Shown here one piece after another: positions 10,831 through 24,004 of a DNA stretch of 64,000 nt (position 1 is its first letter; each line of letters begins with the position of its first letter). A program made the translations under genes and the position numbers. Location of the stretch: assembly GCF_000801105.2 (NCBI RefSeq), contig NC_079514.1, positions 22,546,293-22,610,292 on the forward strand. Reading direction: 5' to 3'. This DNA comes from Raphanus sativus (Eukaryota; Streptophyta; Magnoliopsida; Brassicales; Brassicaceae). The notes beneath the pieces are model-generated. The model did no database searches and was not told the origin of the DNA. It was given only the letters and a program-made list of their open reading frames with translations.

Positions 10831-11287
10831 TTTTTTATTAAAAACAGAGCTGACAATTTTCAACTGCATCTACTTTTGAAAAAGAATTTTTATAAGTTAG
10901 CATGTGGCACGTGCCATACTTGATGAAAGCGTGGATCCACCCCTGATCATTTATTCGTTACTTGTTTGGTACGTCATTTTAAACCCTAAATCCACTCATT
11001 TTTTATCATTTCAAACGGGGGTTGATAGGGCTTGACACTCTGTGCTTGGACTAATACTATCCATACGATATCGATATAGTAATAAAGGTAGAATCATACG
11101 CATGTATGATTAGCTATAAGTCATGACCATACTGCAACAGACATATCATAAAAGTTATGAGTCGGTTAATTTACAAGACTGTATTTTAGCTAGAGAAGGA
11201 ACAGTAGTATCGAAGTTGCGTTTTCTTGCACACGGCATTTTTGGTCGAGTTCACTCACGAGTCGATCTTCACTACATGTGGTAATAT
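10831..11287. other. Helicase gene 3' flank
   Basis: This is the DNA between the Helitron end and the stop codon of the minus-strand helicase gene. It should hold the 3' untranslated region and poly(A) signals. No other feature is seen. Confidence 0.5.
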
Positions 11288-14200
11288 TTAGTTCATGCGT
11301 GTGGCGGCTTTACTTTCTTCTATAAGAAGATGGACCATAGATTTAACGACTTCATTGTGGACGATACCAGATTTCTGTAACATATAACAAACGTAAAGAG
11401 GGAGACGAGAGATTAGGCATGATCAACTTACTTAACCGAGTGGGATCTAACAAAGGATTGAGCATCTAACCTCGGGGTTTTGGATGAGATCTTTGAGAAT
11501 GGAATGGAGTGTTAACCGGAGCTCTTTGAATAAGACAGCGGTTTGAGCTGGTGCTGCTAGCTTTAACCACCCATCAATGGTGACTGATCCACTCTGTAAT
11601 GAAATATTATAGCTTTTATAGAGCACACCAAAACAAAGATTGACTCTACAAAATACTCTTAAGTGGTAAAGAATACCTGATGATGAACATCGACTGAGCC
11701 ACCAAAGAGAAGAATGGAGAAAGGAGAAACAATGGTTGTATCTCGCAGATATACCACTTTCTTTGATTCAACCTACAAGAAACAAGAAATTGACTATATT
11801 ATTTTGTGATTAGATATGTTTACACCACGCTATGCATTCTGACAATCATGTTGAATGTTGTTCAGTCACCGTCATTGTTCCGATATAACCTTTATTGTTT
11901 TAACATGAAGCTAGATTTGGTGAGGCAAGCAAAATGAGAGGGATAAAAGTGAAAGCAAATGCGTCAAATCAAGATTAAAGTTACCTTCTCAAGGAATACA
12001 AGGAAAGGGTACTGAAACGCTTTGCAGTTTTTGTTAATAGAGGTCGGATGGATATGGACTTCCCTTCTTCCATCATGCCATACAGGATACCGCAGTGTTT
12101 GTTGTTCTGGCTTTGCTAAACGATTAACCAATCCTTCTGCGATATTAGGGCATAGCCCCGCACATAATATAGCCTGTACAAATTGGAAACTGAGTTAATG
12201 TCCTCCACGTGGAGAAAATATCCTAGCAGTACGTCACCTTAACAACTTCAGGTTCTTGTGAATACATATTGAAAGGTTGAGTTCTGTCAGAAAACCAAAC
12301 ATCGAGATTCTCCTTCTTTCTCTGCACGCATTATGATCAGATTTCATTAGGTTAACTGACATGATATTTCTTTCTGCCTAATCTAATTAGCATGATAGAA
12401 CTTGATGATTTTGTATTGAAAACTTATGAACATTGATAACAATGTTTTGGTGCAGGTGTTTCCCATGAAAGATGGCACACGTCTTTGATTTTAGGTGTAT
12501 GCAATCAATAGTTCAGATGTTGTACGATAAGTTACCTCTTCTGTTTTACTTTTAGGAAGATTGATGAGCCCGATGTCGGCAAGTAAAGTGCCAAACTCTA
12601 TCCTCCGGTCACTGATATTTGTGAAAAAGCAACACATAAAGACACAAATTATGTATACATATTCTTACCGTCAACGAACAAGTATTTGAGTTACCTAACA
12701 ACAAACCAAAACAAGTTAATGCAAGGAAGAACGGCGTACCTTATCGTCCGCATCACTGAGTTACTCATAAACTTTGAGTCACAGAACCTCTCTGCAGCTT
12801 GAATTCCTTCCTGAAGACATTACAAAACACATAAGGCAATGTGACTTCCTCCAGAACTCTCTAGATTACTCATATGCTATATCAACCAATACTTCTACTC
12901 ATCTGTTAAATCAGTCTTTCTTATAACCCAAACCTTGTTTAAATATAACCCAAAACCCTATTATAGATTATTTAACGAATTGGCTGCAACAAGAGGCTTA
13001 AAAAGATGCATCGCTTCCCAAGAGCTTTGTTTCTAAGAACATTTACCAGAACCATAACAAACTGTAACATAAAGTAATACACAGTAAAGGCTATTAAGAT
13101 CTAATTTCCTTTTATATCTTAAAATGAATATACCTAGATAACCAGGTTCCTTAAAAACGGGTTGTTTCAGTTTTTGGCACTAAGAGAAATATCCATATGT
13201 ATCTAACGAATTTTGAACTGCAAGGGACAGCTAGTGATGCTCTCTTATCACATACCTCATGCAGTATCTTCACCCATTTTTCGTAAGCAACCATCATAAG
13301 GAGGTGATCGGATTGCCTATCATTGTTGTTTACATTACTCGAACTCTCTGGTTTATCAGACAAAAGAGCAACTTTCACCCGATCCACGTTTTGCTTCTAA
13401 GAAAAAAACAACAACAAACATAATGCAACATCATTGCACAAGTCAGCCAAGTTCCCATAAAGTGAAAAGTGAAAACGCACCTCATCTTTGGGATATATAA
13501 ATGGCGATTTGTGGCTCAAGAAAGCGGCAATCGAGAGAATAGGTGATAAGCAACCGAAAATGGCACCGTATAACAGCATCTGCAGTTTTTAAAACGAATA
13601 GGTTAGATGTTTGAGAGGCAGAGACCGATGCTTCTTTAAGTGCAACATTGATGTTTATGAAACAAACCTTTCCAATCAACACATCAACAGGAAGTTTGGA
13701 TAAATGATGCCCAAGAGGTGTCAACTCTTCGCCCCCTTCAATAGCACCGACCTAAAGAAGACATAGTTCATTAAAGAAGGCTCAGCAGAGCTTTGGTTGA
13801 GAAAACATAGAGCATGTGAGTCTAGGTATAAAAAAGTTCTATCCAATATATGTACATTCCTACATGGTACCTTGTGCAACAATGAAATTGCAGAGTTTAT
13901 AGCACCTTCACTTGGGGGTTCCAAAGCCTGAAGATAATACGTGAAAATGAGTAAGACGATTGATAATGTTAGTTATTTTTACTGAAACTGGTGTCACTCA
14001 CCTTGGATAGAAAAGGCCTAATGTAACCCAAGCCAAGCAATTTGGTTTGTAAACACAGCTCTACTAAAGGCACTCGCAGCATCTCGGGAACCTAGCCATC
14101 AAGATTGAACCAATGAGTCTGGGGGCAAAAAACAAGTGACCAAGAAGGGAGAGAAAGAGCGCCTAAAAGAAAGAAACCTGATAGGGACGCATAAGCTTCT

Positions 14201-17200
14201 CAAACCTATGGCGTGTGTACAATGAAAAGCAAAGTCCAGGTTTGACACGTCCAGCTCTTCCCGCTCTTTGCCTTGCATTAGCTTTAGATATCCAATCTTC
14301 CACCATGCTTGATAATTTCTGTGTTATAAAATAATGAGAACCCAAAGATGACATCTCGGAGACAAAAACCACAACAAAATGACATCAATAGCGTTTCTAC
14401 ATCCAGTTAATTTAGAAATACCTGTTAGTCTTATAAAACAGTCACAAGGAATAGGAATTTGTAACCATCGCTAAAAATGTGGTCAGTGTCTCAATTCATT
14501 TTCAGCTTTGCACTTTTTTACGATACAGTTTTTAAGAAAGTGCTAGCTTGTGTCTTAAGTTTTCGAAAAATAATACTTTAACATGTTAGTTTAAAAGGAA
14601 ACAAACATACAACATTGGATGTTAGTATAAGCATCTTCGTATAAGGAAAATGTTAACTGATTCACACTAGCATTTGTGTAATACCTTCTGTACATTATAC
14701 CGGTTTTCCTTGTGTTTGCCACTGTCAATCACGTACACCACATCATCTATTGTTATGCTGGTCTCTGCAATATTTGTAGCTACGATAACCTGAACATGAG
14801 AAGTGATGCAAAAGATGATTCAGACCGGGTAAACGTTATATATATATATATATATTAAACATTATATTTTCAATAGGATTACCGCCTTATTTTAAAGAGA
14901 AAAACTCATGAAACTGTTTCAACTATATCTTTCCAGGTTCTGTGAGTGTTACTCTCAAGTCATAGACTGTAAAATTTTTCTTTTAAGAAGAAGTTCACAA
15001 TATACAAAAACCTTTTGCCAATCTGAAGGTGGTAAGGAAAGAGGTAGTGCATGGAACAAATTTACTTTAACCACAAGTTAATGTTTGCATATCACTTAAA
15101 CTCATTTAGTAGTTGATTAGTAAGGAAACAAAACAGTTGAACGAGACAGATAACAAGTCTTGTAACACGGTAATCCTAGCGGCTAGAGCCCTTGACAGCT
15201 TTAGATTATTTTTCAATAGGCAAAATGCAAAGAAGTAAAGATAAAGTCTATAAATTTGCACACTGGGAACACACGGAGTAACTGACTGCCACAGATTCAA
15301 AGGCGAGCAAGGAGGACAAGAAAAGTAACAGAATATATATAACAGAATATATATAAATATCACATGAGATTACCTTCCGTATGCCTTTAGGGGGGCGCAA
15401 AAACACCTTTTTCTGTTCTGTATGTGCAATAGAAGAATGTAGAGGAAGAAGCCAATCTGTAGCAGGTCCACGAAAACGACGGAAAGCAGCTAACCTATTT
15501 AGTAACATGTTAATTTCTGACATTCCCTGTTATTAACCAAACAGATGTCAAGCTGAGGCGACAGACAAGATGATTCAAGATAATTGGTTCTCAATTAACT
15601 CGTAAGATCTCAGTATCAGCTTACAGGCAAGAATACAAGAATGGCTCCTTCCTCATACTTGGCATCAATGTGGCATATCAACTCTTCAAGAAGGTCGTAG
15701 TCAATGATATCCTCATTTAGCCTTTTCTGCACAGCACTCGCAAGTCATTTGGACTCACGGCAATAAGAGAAAAAAAATAAAAATGGAACAGCAATGTACC
15801 AGATTTTCTTTCGTGCGATCACTGTAAGATTCGTAATTACCGGCAACGTAAGACGAGTTAAGACTGTCCTCCGTAACCAAATAGTTGTCGCCCCAGCCAG
15901 CCAACATAAGATTCTTCTTTCGACCACAGACCTTTGCAGAACCAAGCTGCGGACAGTTAAATCCATAAATAAAATACACTATCCGAAGTTTGTACAATAC
16001 AATTTAAATGAATTTTCAGTATAGCATCACTGGCATCCAAATTTTTAGAATTCTATATCACATACAAAGAGAAGATACTAACATATTAACACCCAAAGAA
16101 ATCCTACTTGGAATACAAAATATGTACCTCGTCGTTATTGGAGGTATCAGATTTTAGCGCAGCAGGAGAATCTGGAGCCAGACGGTATCTAGTCTTCTCA
16201 TAAATCTCTTCCAGAAAGTGATAAGTAACCGGGTGCATTCGTCCTTGAGCTGTAAGTACAGGACACTGCCCAAAGTATCTCGAGAATTGACTTGCATCTA
16301 CAGTAGCGGACCTGAAAAAGGGCATCATATGCATGAATATAATGTTACTTACTATGAAGAATCCATATGAATACGAAAATCTACAAATACTTACATAACG
16401 ATAACTTTCAGTTTAGGTGATGACTTATCGCAGGCTTGCTTCTCAATTAGTCGCTTCAAAATGATGAGAAGAAAATCACTCTGAAAAGATAACAGGAGAA
16501 TTAGTAATTAATCATGAAAGGAAAGAGTTTATTTTGACAAAAAGAGTGAAAGGCATTTTCAGATGAGATTGTTTAAAACTTGCAAAATGACACATCAATG
16601 GATTGACCACAAAGGATTTGGATATCACGGTGTTTATTTTGCTTACCAATGATGCCAAAATATAATTATTCACACACAAAATTTAAGGTTTTATATTAAT
16701 GATATTTACATTCTTTGCAAAAATGAACTCCCACCTTAAGAGACCGCTCATGCACTTCATCGACTATAATATGAGTAACATCTTTCAAGGTCTTATCCCC
16801 CTGCAAGCAAACAGAAGTGAAATTTGCTGATTACGAGTTGATACTTTGATAGAATTCTCCACAAAACTTAGTGTCTTATTCTATTATAAACGAAATTTTT
16901 GCAGCTAGCTGAAACTACTAATAATAACACAATTCATTATACGCAGTCAATAGACTGTTTTTTACTACCCTTTGATGCAAGCAACTACTCAGTTACCCCC
17001 TTTATCCAAATCCCAGAATGCTTGTGCAACAAAATGAACTATTTCTCGGTATATTAAATTGCTAATAGAAAATTAAAATGATCAATTATTTGCACAAGGG
17101 CTAACTAACAAAGTAGTGGACATACCGCAAGTTTCCTCAGTAGAATGCCAGTAGTACAAAACAGCAGCCTTGTATTGTCACTCCTGAGTATTACTCAAAA

Positions 17201-20200
17201 TAAAAACCAGGCATACGTTACCAGCAGCTAAAAGAAGAAATATTTAATATTATGAGGCAGACCTTGCACTTTGATGACGAACTTGATAACCAACCAAGGA
17301 GTCACCCAAGCCTGGAGGAGATTCACAGCGCTCATCAGCAACTCTTTGGGCAACAGAGATAGCCTAAACCATATTACATGACATCACTTAGCTTTGCAGA
17401 AGTAAAAGAATCAATGAGAGTTAACAGATCACAGTTTATAAACCAAACAAACAATTCCTGAAAACATGATTTCTGAACACCGAGATACTCACTGCCATCA
17501 CCCGTGGTTGTGTGCATATAATATTACAGTATCCACCATGCCCCGAATCAATCATATCATCCAATATGAATTGAGGAACCTGTGATAACGTTTCAATTGG
17601 AAATGACTCAATGCTAATAAATGGAAGATAAATTCATCAAAAGAAGCAATATCTTATCACCACTACATCACATAGGCAACAGACGAGATTAAACCTGTGT
17701 AGTCTTTCCAGAGCCTGTTTCTCCACACACCACCAAGACATCCTTCTCTTTCAGATGGTGCAGTATGTCACTTTTTACTTCTGATATAGGAAGAGCATCT
17801 CTCGTTTTCAACATATTCTACAAAAGAACAATAGGATTACAAGTGAAAGCTTTAGTAACAAAGGTTTTTCCACTGTCGAAAACAAAGTTCCTAAATTTCC
17901 TAACTGGAATGACCTAACTAGCTGCATGGGCTACATTCTTTACAATCCTTTGAGCCATAACTTATTTTCAGACATTAACAAGAATATTTACCTTGTACTT
18001 CAGCGTTTTCTTATTGTTTTCTTGTTTTCGTTGAAGAGAAAAACATACAGCTTCCATTGAAAGTTTTCCTGTAACATATTAGAGAAGATTATACTTCCTG
18101 CTAGCGATCATGGCAGTCAAATCCAGGGTTTTATATGATTCAAACAACAAATACGATCTCTGGACAAACTGAATCCAAGAAACATACTTTTAGCTGAATG
18201 GTTGGATTTGACAACATTCGCTTTGACACATGAGTCCACCAGTGGAAATGCCCCGCGCTTGCCACTCGGCAAAGCGGTCAAGCTGAAATTGTGTGCCTCA
18301 AGCAAGCTGTCAACAAACTTTTCTCTTCGTTCTTCTTCTCTGCTTTGTATACCCATTGATTCCTCTGTGAAAGCACAAAGCAACTCTTTTAGACTGATTA
18401 TAATATCAAAAACATCTAAGTCCAGAACATATGAACGACGCTGATAACTCCTGAACTAGTGAGATGAGTTAGTTTCAAATGGAACGGAACAGGCAAATAT
18501 AAACTTAAACAGAAGCTATATTAAACTAGGTCAATCATTCAAAAAATTTAGGACATAGCTGGATGTCTCATTGAAAGTTTGTTTAAAAACTTTACGAACT
18601 CACCTTGTTTCCAGACCAAAACTAGAGAGGCATAAGGCTCAGTTATTGCAAAGTGAACAGGCAAATCAGAAAAGAGCTTATGAAGAGCAAATGCTGCAAC
18701 TCTGTTTTGTGCATCCTGTCACACACAAGTACAGAAAAATTGGTTAACTAATTATATGGTCAAATATATAATACAGGCACAGAGAATTGTTTCCAGTAAA
18801 GAACAAGAACAATAATAAAGTTCATATTCAGATGATTGTACGCCTTTCTTTCTAGTTGTATTTTCTCAGAAGCTCCCAACGTTGTTAATTACAAATCAAG
18901 TGAGTACCTCGATAGATGCAAAATCCTCAACTTGATGAGGAAGTTTAATAGTTACCAAACCTCCAGCTTGTCTGCTTTTACCACATCCACTGGGTTTACA
19001 CATGACGCTTATAGTATATGAGAAATTGCTTCCTTCCCCAGTTACTTTATTGAACTTTGGTGCTTCCCACCCTGACTTTTGGCACAGACGATGAAGCAAT
19101 GCCTTTGGGATCTTTTGTGCTTCACCCTGTAAAACTTCTACATGTTAAAGAGATAATCTAACAAAGTAATCAGGCCTATTTTAAAAACTGTGTAGAACAT
19201 TGTTGGAAGTCAATAGTTCAATCATTAAGTCAGCATATGTGACTAAGTGACAAATAGAAGCACGCAAATGCTCAATAAGAAAAGCATCAAAGACCTACTA
19301 TTACCAATAGTAATTTGAAAAGCTAAACGGTATTTTTCTCATATGATCTTGTTACGTGAAGAGTTACCTTCTTCCAGATACCCTCCAGCTTTCCAAGATT
19401 TTTCTCATCCCGTAGCTCTCTCATAATTTCCTTCTTCTGTCGTTCCAAGAGTTCATGAGGGGAAGGTTCATAAGGCGGAGCATCTTCTGAGAACAAATCG
19501 CCAAGCTCCATGTCATCAAATATATCATGTGACATAACTAATTCTTGCCCTGAGGAACTCAAGGGAAGAGCTTTAGGTTGAATTTTCTCAGAACTACGGC
19601 TTCCAGCAGGATTCGCATCCAAGTTCATGTCATCTAACAGCTGAACAGAGAGAGCATCAGCATTTACTGACTCATGAACATCATCACGCTTGGGGGATGT
19701 TACTTCTCTTTCTGTAGCGTCCTCAAAAGCTTGTTCACGCAGAAACTCAGATTCCAACATTGCTTCTGATATCCCTGCAAAACATACATAGATAGTTTCA
19801 TGACTTACTGCACCAAGTCATGATTTAACATTGATTATTTAAAAAAGAAGTTAAACTTAACCAATACCAGACAACTCTTGCTTGAGCTTGCAAATGGCTA
19901 GGCCTGCTTGCTTCTGTCTGCTTGTATCACCCTTGCGCTTTGCTTTTACAGCATCAGATCTTTCCAAACAATATTCTTCGGCAATCACATCGAAAGGCCT
20001 TGGACCAGACACCTAGTACGGGAAGTAATATAATATATCACTCACTCCATAGGCGAAAAATAAATTAGTAGAGTATTTCCAAACCTTAAGGAAAGTCTCT
20101 AATGTATTAATAAAATAAACTTCACCCACGTGATAACCTTTTTCAGAACAACAACAATTCATGATCCAAATCCAAAACCTTTCAAGTAATCATTCATAGT

Positions 20201-21181
20201 TCTATAAAAAGTGACATTATTCTATAACATACAAGAGAACTGCATAGGGTATAACAGTAGAGTACCTCCTCATCGTCCGAAGATTCCATTTCTTCCTGAA
20301 AATTTGAATTCAAATATTCAATTACTGTTCTGTTTTTGATTTTGAGAAAAATAAATAATTGAAGTGTCCGTTTTTATAAGTACCTCTTCCAGTTTTCTCA
20401 TGTACTGACGAATCCAGTCAGCTTGAGATGTATGGCAAGAACTAAGTGTATCTTCTTCATCTCGCCTTCCCTTCACTTGAACTAAGACTTGAGACTCCTC
20501 CTGCTTTTCCTGGACTGAACACTCACCCACAGAACCGTCTGCTTCAACAATACCTTTGGGGGAAGATTCAGCAGGATGCAGGTTCCAATCTTTCCTTTTG
20601 GTCGATATCACACTCACGGAACCTCCTGCTTCACCAATACGAGTGTATAAATAAGCACTAATGCAACACAAACAATTCGCAGAGAAGAATACCTGCATTA
20701 GGAAAACGAGAAGCTCCACAAGAAAACTTAAATGGCAACTCGTGACTCGGAAAGTTCAAACAGAGCCAATCAAATGCACTCTCAAACGTCGCGCCATCCT
20801 TAAACATTAAACATATCGTATCAAAAATCTCCAGAAAAATAAATACTGAAATTCAAACAAAAAGGTGAGAGTTGTTACTCTGAGAGAGGAGAGAGCGGAT
20901 TCAATCTGATCATCTGAAAACTCTTCGCAAGAGAGTTTCCCGTAGAGATCAACGAGTTTCTTCTTCTTATGAGCCTTGGAGAGCGTGTTATTGACAGGAA
21001 CCCTAACCGGAGAAGCGGTCCGGCGAGAGTTGAGGAGGAGCCGTCGCAAGCGGTCCTCGTCTTCCGGAGAAATCAGAAGCTTTGGAACTTTAGATGGTTT
21101 CTTGTGGCTCGAATTCGGTATTGGAGAAGTCGAAGGTTTGTTGTTGGTTTGATTCTTCTGAGGTTTCTTCTTCGGTGCCAT
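11288..21181 (-). CDS. DExH-box RNA helicase, DHX29-like (DExH7/DExH4 type)
   Basis: This encodes an ATP-dependent RNA helicase of the DEAH/RHA group. My spliced model has 34 exons with consistent phases and GT-AG introns: 4,368 nt, 1,455 residues plus stop. As I recall, Arabidopsis DExH7 has about 1,459 residues, so the gene looks complete. Seen in order: lysine-rich start MAPKKKPQK; a UBA-like stretch (about 70-100); an acidic linker; a dsRNA-binding-like segment (about 412-520); Walker [11 protein letters not shown] (about 638-647); DEVH (743-746, a DEAH variant); SAT (about 781); motif [10 protein letters not shown] (about 1027-1034); HA2/OB region to the end. DHX29 relatives act in translation initiation; the plant role and the chloroplast label of the Arabidopsis names are not shown by this sequence. 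Exons from the start: 20879-21181, 20693-20798, 20384-20625, 20266-20295, 19868-20012, 19368-19774, 18908-19126, 18604-18715, 18188-18364, 17992-18068, 17695-17817, 17493-17579, 17263-17363, 17126-17183, 16735-16800, 16395-16480, 16128-16311, 15800-15946, 15625-15726, 15374-15526, 14685-14789, 14178-14318, 14002-14091, 13871-13927, 13668-13751, 13481-13579, 13256-13396, 12740-12810, 12536-12611, 12238-12321, 11985-12173, 11677-11772, 11471-11593, 11288-11374. Confidence 0.95.
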
Positions 21182-21674
21182 TTCTCGTCGTACGATCAGT
21201 CAGGGAAGAAGGTAACTGTTCGTTTTCCAGTTTTCTCGTCTTTAGGGCTTTTCTTTTCGAGCCAAAATTTTGAATTGCATTTTCACTTTTGCCCCTTCAA
21301 CTATTTTACCTTTTTTACATCTATCTATCTATCAGATCAAAAGTGAAGTACAAATGGTAAATTACCCTGAATTCTTCTCATTATTTACAATACCCTGCCA
21401 CTGGTTTTAATTCAATAGATTTTATTTTTTGTCCAACTTATTTACGCACGCCTTTCAATTGCAAAGCCCATTCTGTTTCTTTTCAACATTTCAATGGAAT
21501 TCAATTTACTCTTATTAACCTATGACCGAGCCTATTACTATTTTATATCTAACCATATCCAATTTCTAACCAAAATTTAATATACACATGAAATCCTTTA
21601 AAACAAAATTGAATCAAGAGTTTGTATAATCTATTAGCAAATTCACATATGAATAACCTAAAAACCAAAACTAA
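21182..21674 (-). promoter_or_regulatory. Presumed helicase promoter and 5' UTR
   Basis: This is the only DNA between the helicase start codon and the next Helitron, so the core promoter should be here unless it has moved into the Helitron. I see no clear TATA box. The stretch next to the start is more GC-rich than the rest, as usual for a leader. Confidence 0.4.
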
Positions 21675-21759
21675 TCTATACTATTAAAAGTACAGTTTTG
21701 AGGCACCAGGGAGCGTCCACATAATCGACATAAATTTCTCTAGAAATATGCCACGTGGC

Positions 21760-22570
21760 ATTAATGCTAAAAAAATAAAAATAAATAAAAGTAAATATAG
21801 AATATAAGAAAAAGTAAATAATAAGTAAATACAATATAAGAAATATAAATATTATATTAAATATGTATCTAAAATGTATAAATACAAAATATTGTATACA
21901 TAAAATTGTATTTACATAAAATAAAAGATAAAGTAAATATTATACTAATATTCTAGACAAAAATAATTATAAGTAAATACACAAATTAAAAAATAGAACG
22001 TAAATATACATTTAATATATAAATATATAATATACGAAATATAAGTAAATGTAAACTTAAAAATTTTAGATATATAATATACAAAATAATAATAAATAAA
22101 TAAAAATTCAAAAATAGAAATACTACGTTAAACATCCATCTTAAAATGTAAAAATTAAATATAAGTAAATATACATTTAAATATGTAAATATATAATATA
22201 TGAGAAAATAACTATTAGTAAATACACAACTTAAAAAATGGAAATGCTACATTAAAAAGGCAATATACAAAATAAAAATTTAAATGTTACATTAAACAAA
22301 AAAATTGTATAGTTTTACATCAAACAAATAACAAGGAAATACACAATTAAAAAAATGGAAATACTACATTAAACATATACCTTAGAATGTAATAATTAAA
22401 TATATAAATATACATTTAAATATGTAAATATATAATATACGAAAAAAATAAGTAAGTTAACCATTTAAAAAATTGGAAATACTACATTAAAAAGTAATAT
22501 ACAATATAAAAAATGTAAATATTACATCAAACAAAAAAAGGAAAAATGTATAGTTTTACATCAAACAAAT
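21760..22570. repeat. AT-rich degenerate tandem repeats, left array
   Basis: Variants of AAGTAAATATACAATATAAG and TACATTAAACATCTATCTTA recur many times. The same motifs fill 24005-25880 on the other side of the captured gene fragment. Confidence 0.7.
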
Positions 22571-22678
22571 CCCTATAAAAGCCATTATTCCAGCGAAATA
22601 AAAAATCCCAACCGCTATGAGCTGTCTCATCGCTTTAAACCCTCCCGGACGAGCAAGAAGCTTCTTAGGTTTGACCAT

Positions 22679-23450
22679 TCAGACCGTTAATGTCGATGTC
22701 TGATCTCTCCTCTTTAGACGCTCTCTCATGAGCAGAGTGCCCAACTTATCTTTTCCCCTTTTTCCCTTTACCAGAACAGGGACCATCTCCAGACCCATCA
22801 GCTTCGCAATCAACCCTGTCTCAGACCACACTAAACTCTCTCCAGCCACAGTCCGAGCTAGGTGCTTTGTCTTGCTCGATCCCTGTTCTCCCCGCATTTT
22901 GATCTACGTCCACCATGTCTCACCACATCAGTACATGCGCCAAGCTGGCGCTGGAATGACGAATGGTACATCGCATCCTTACCATCCAGCGAGAAACGTG
23001 GGTACTGGTTCAAAGCGTTCCTCGCCGACCTTAACGGCAAGCAAATAAAACATAACTATATTATGTATCATTTGTTAGAGTTCATGGCTATGATGAGTGA
23101 TTAGTATGACGCACCTCAAAATATCGGAACTGTTAACGCATGACATCCTAACGGGCTGATATAAGTTATCATCATTGTCGTCGCAGTTATCAAAAGAGCC
23201 GTAGTAAGATTCACGTAACCTAGCTCTTTGAACTATATCTTCTTCAAGCTCTAGCTGAAGTATCATATCCTCCAATGTTCTCGGCGACCCTCCACCGAAA
23301 GGAGTGTTGTCAGGTGATGGTCTCACATCAGTGTTTGATGTTGATTTAGTGTGGAAGTCGAGCCAAGCCGCTACGTGGACCTCGTCCTCACATTCTCGAG
23401 GTAAGAAAGTGTTTCTTAAGGAAGAAGAAAAGACAGATCTTTCATTGTTG
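22679..23450 (-). pseudogene. TRM-like (DUF3741-type) gene fragment in Helitron A
   Basis: Read on the minus strand, a first block starts near 23450 and contains RTLEDMILQLELEEDI and then CVNSSDILR (23075-23326). After a short intron-like gap, SARNALNQYPRFSLDGKDAM (22950-23040) continues. A frame change near 22890 leads to LIAKLMGLEMVP (about 22780). These blocks, ending in the VARLMGLE-type motif, occur in this order in plant TON1-recruiting-motif (TRM/LONGIFOLIA-related) proteins, which act at cortical microtubules. The exon-intron layout is kept, which points to capture of genomic DNA. At least one frameshift and the missing C-terminal part make it a fragment. The exact parent paralogue is not identified. 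Confidence 0.65.
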
Positions 23451-23595
23451 TGTTTTGGATATTGTCTTAATGATCTGAAACTGATGGTTACAGTTAAGAA
23501 GCCATGGTGGGTGTAATGGTGTGTGGCGTGAGTCGAATGAATTTGGGGCTGGTGGGAGATAGTTTATTTAAAGTTAGTTATGTTTTAATGTATGT

Positions 23596-23893
23596 CACGT
23601 AGGAAAGTGCCATTGGTGGTAACGAGGTTCTCTTTTCTCATCTTTCACGTAGGAAAGTGCCATTGTTTCCCGAACCATCTTTCATGATTCTTAGTGATTT
23701 TTATATGAATGTTATTATACTATTTTCAAAAGCAAAGTATTAACAACTTATTACAGCAAAGCAGAGAAGATTAGAATGAAGAAAAATTGGATAAGAGAAG
23801 GTTGTAGCATGCGTCTACAAAGTACAATGTTTCATACTCTTCTCTTTTGGAACATCACAATGTTTCATACTCATGTGTCACCATGAGTATGAA
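23596..23893. repeat. Short direct repeats and a 12-bp hairpin beside captured gene
   Basis: CACGTAGGAAAGTGCCATTG occurs twice (about 23596 and 23647). TTCATACTCATG and its inverse flank a 6-base loop (23864-23893). TAGCATGCGTCT occurs twice (about 23806 and 23895). They lie in what would be the 5' flank of the captured minus-strand gene. Confidence 0.6.
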
Positions 23894-24004
23894 ATAGCAT
23901 GCGTCTGAAAATACAATGTTTCAGTCTAATTATTACTTTAGTCTATTTTGGGTCGCCATATGTATATATGTCCATAGATAATCACTTAGTCTATCTTGTT
24001 CCAT

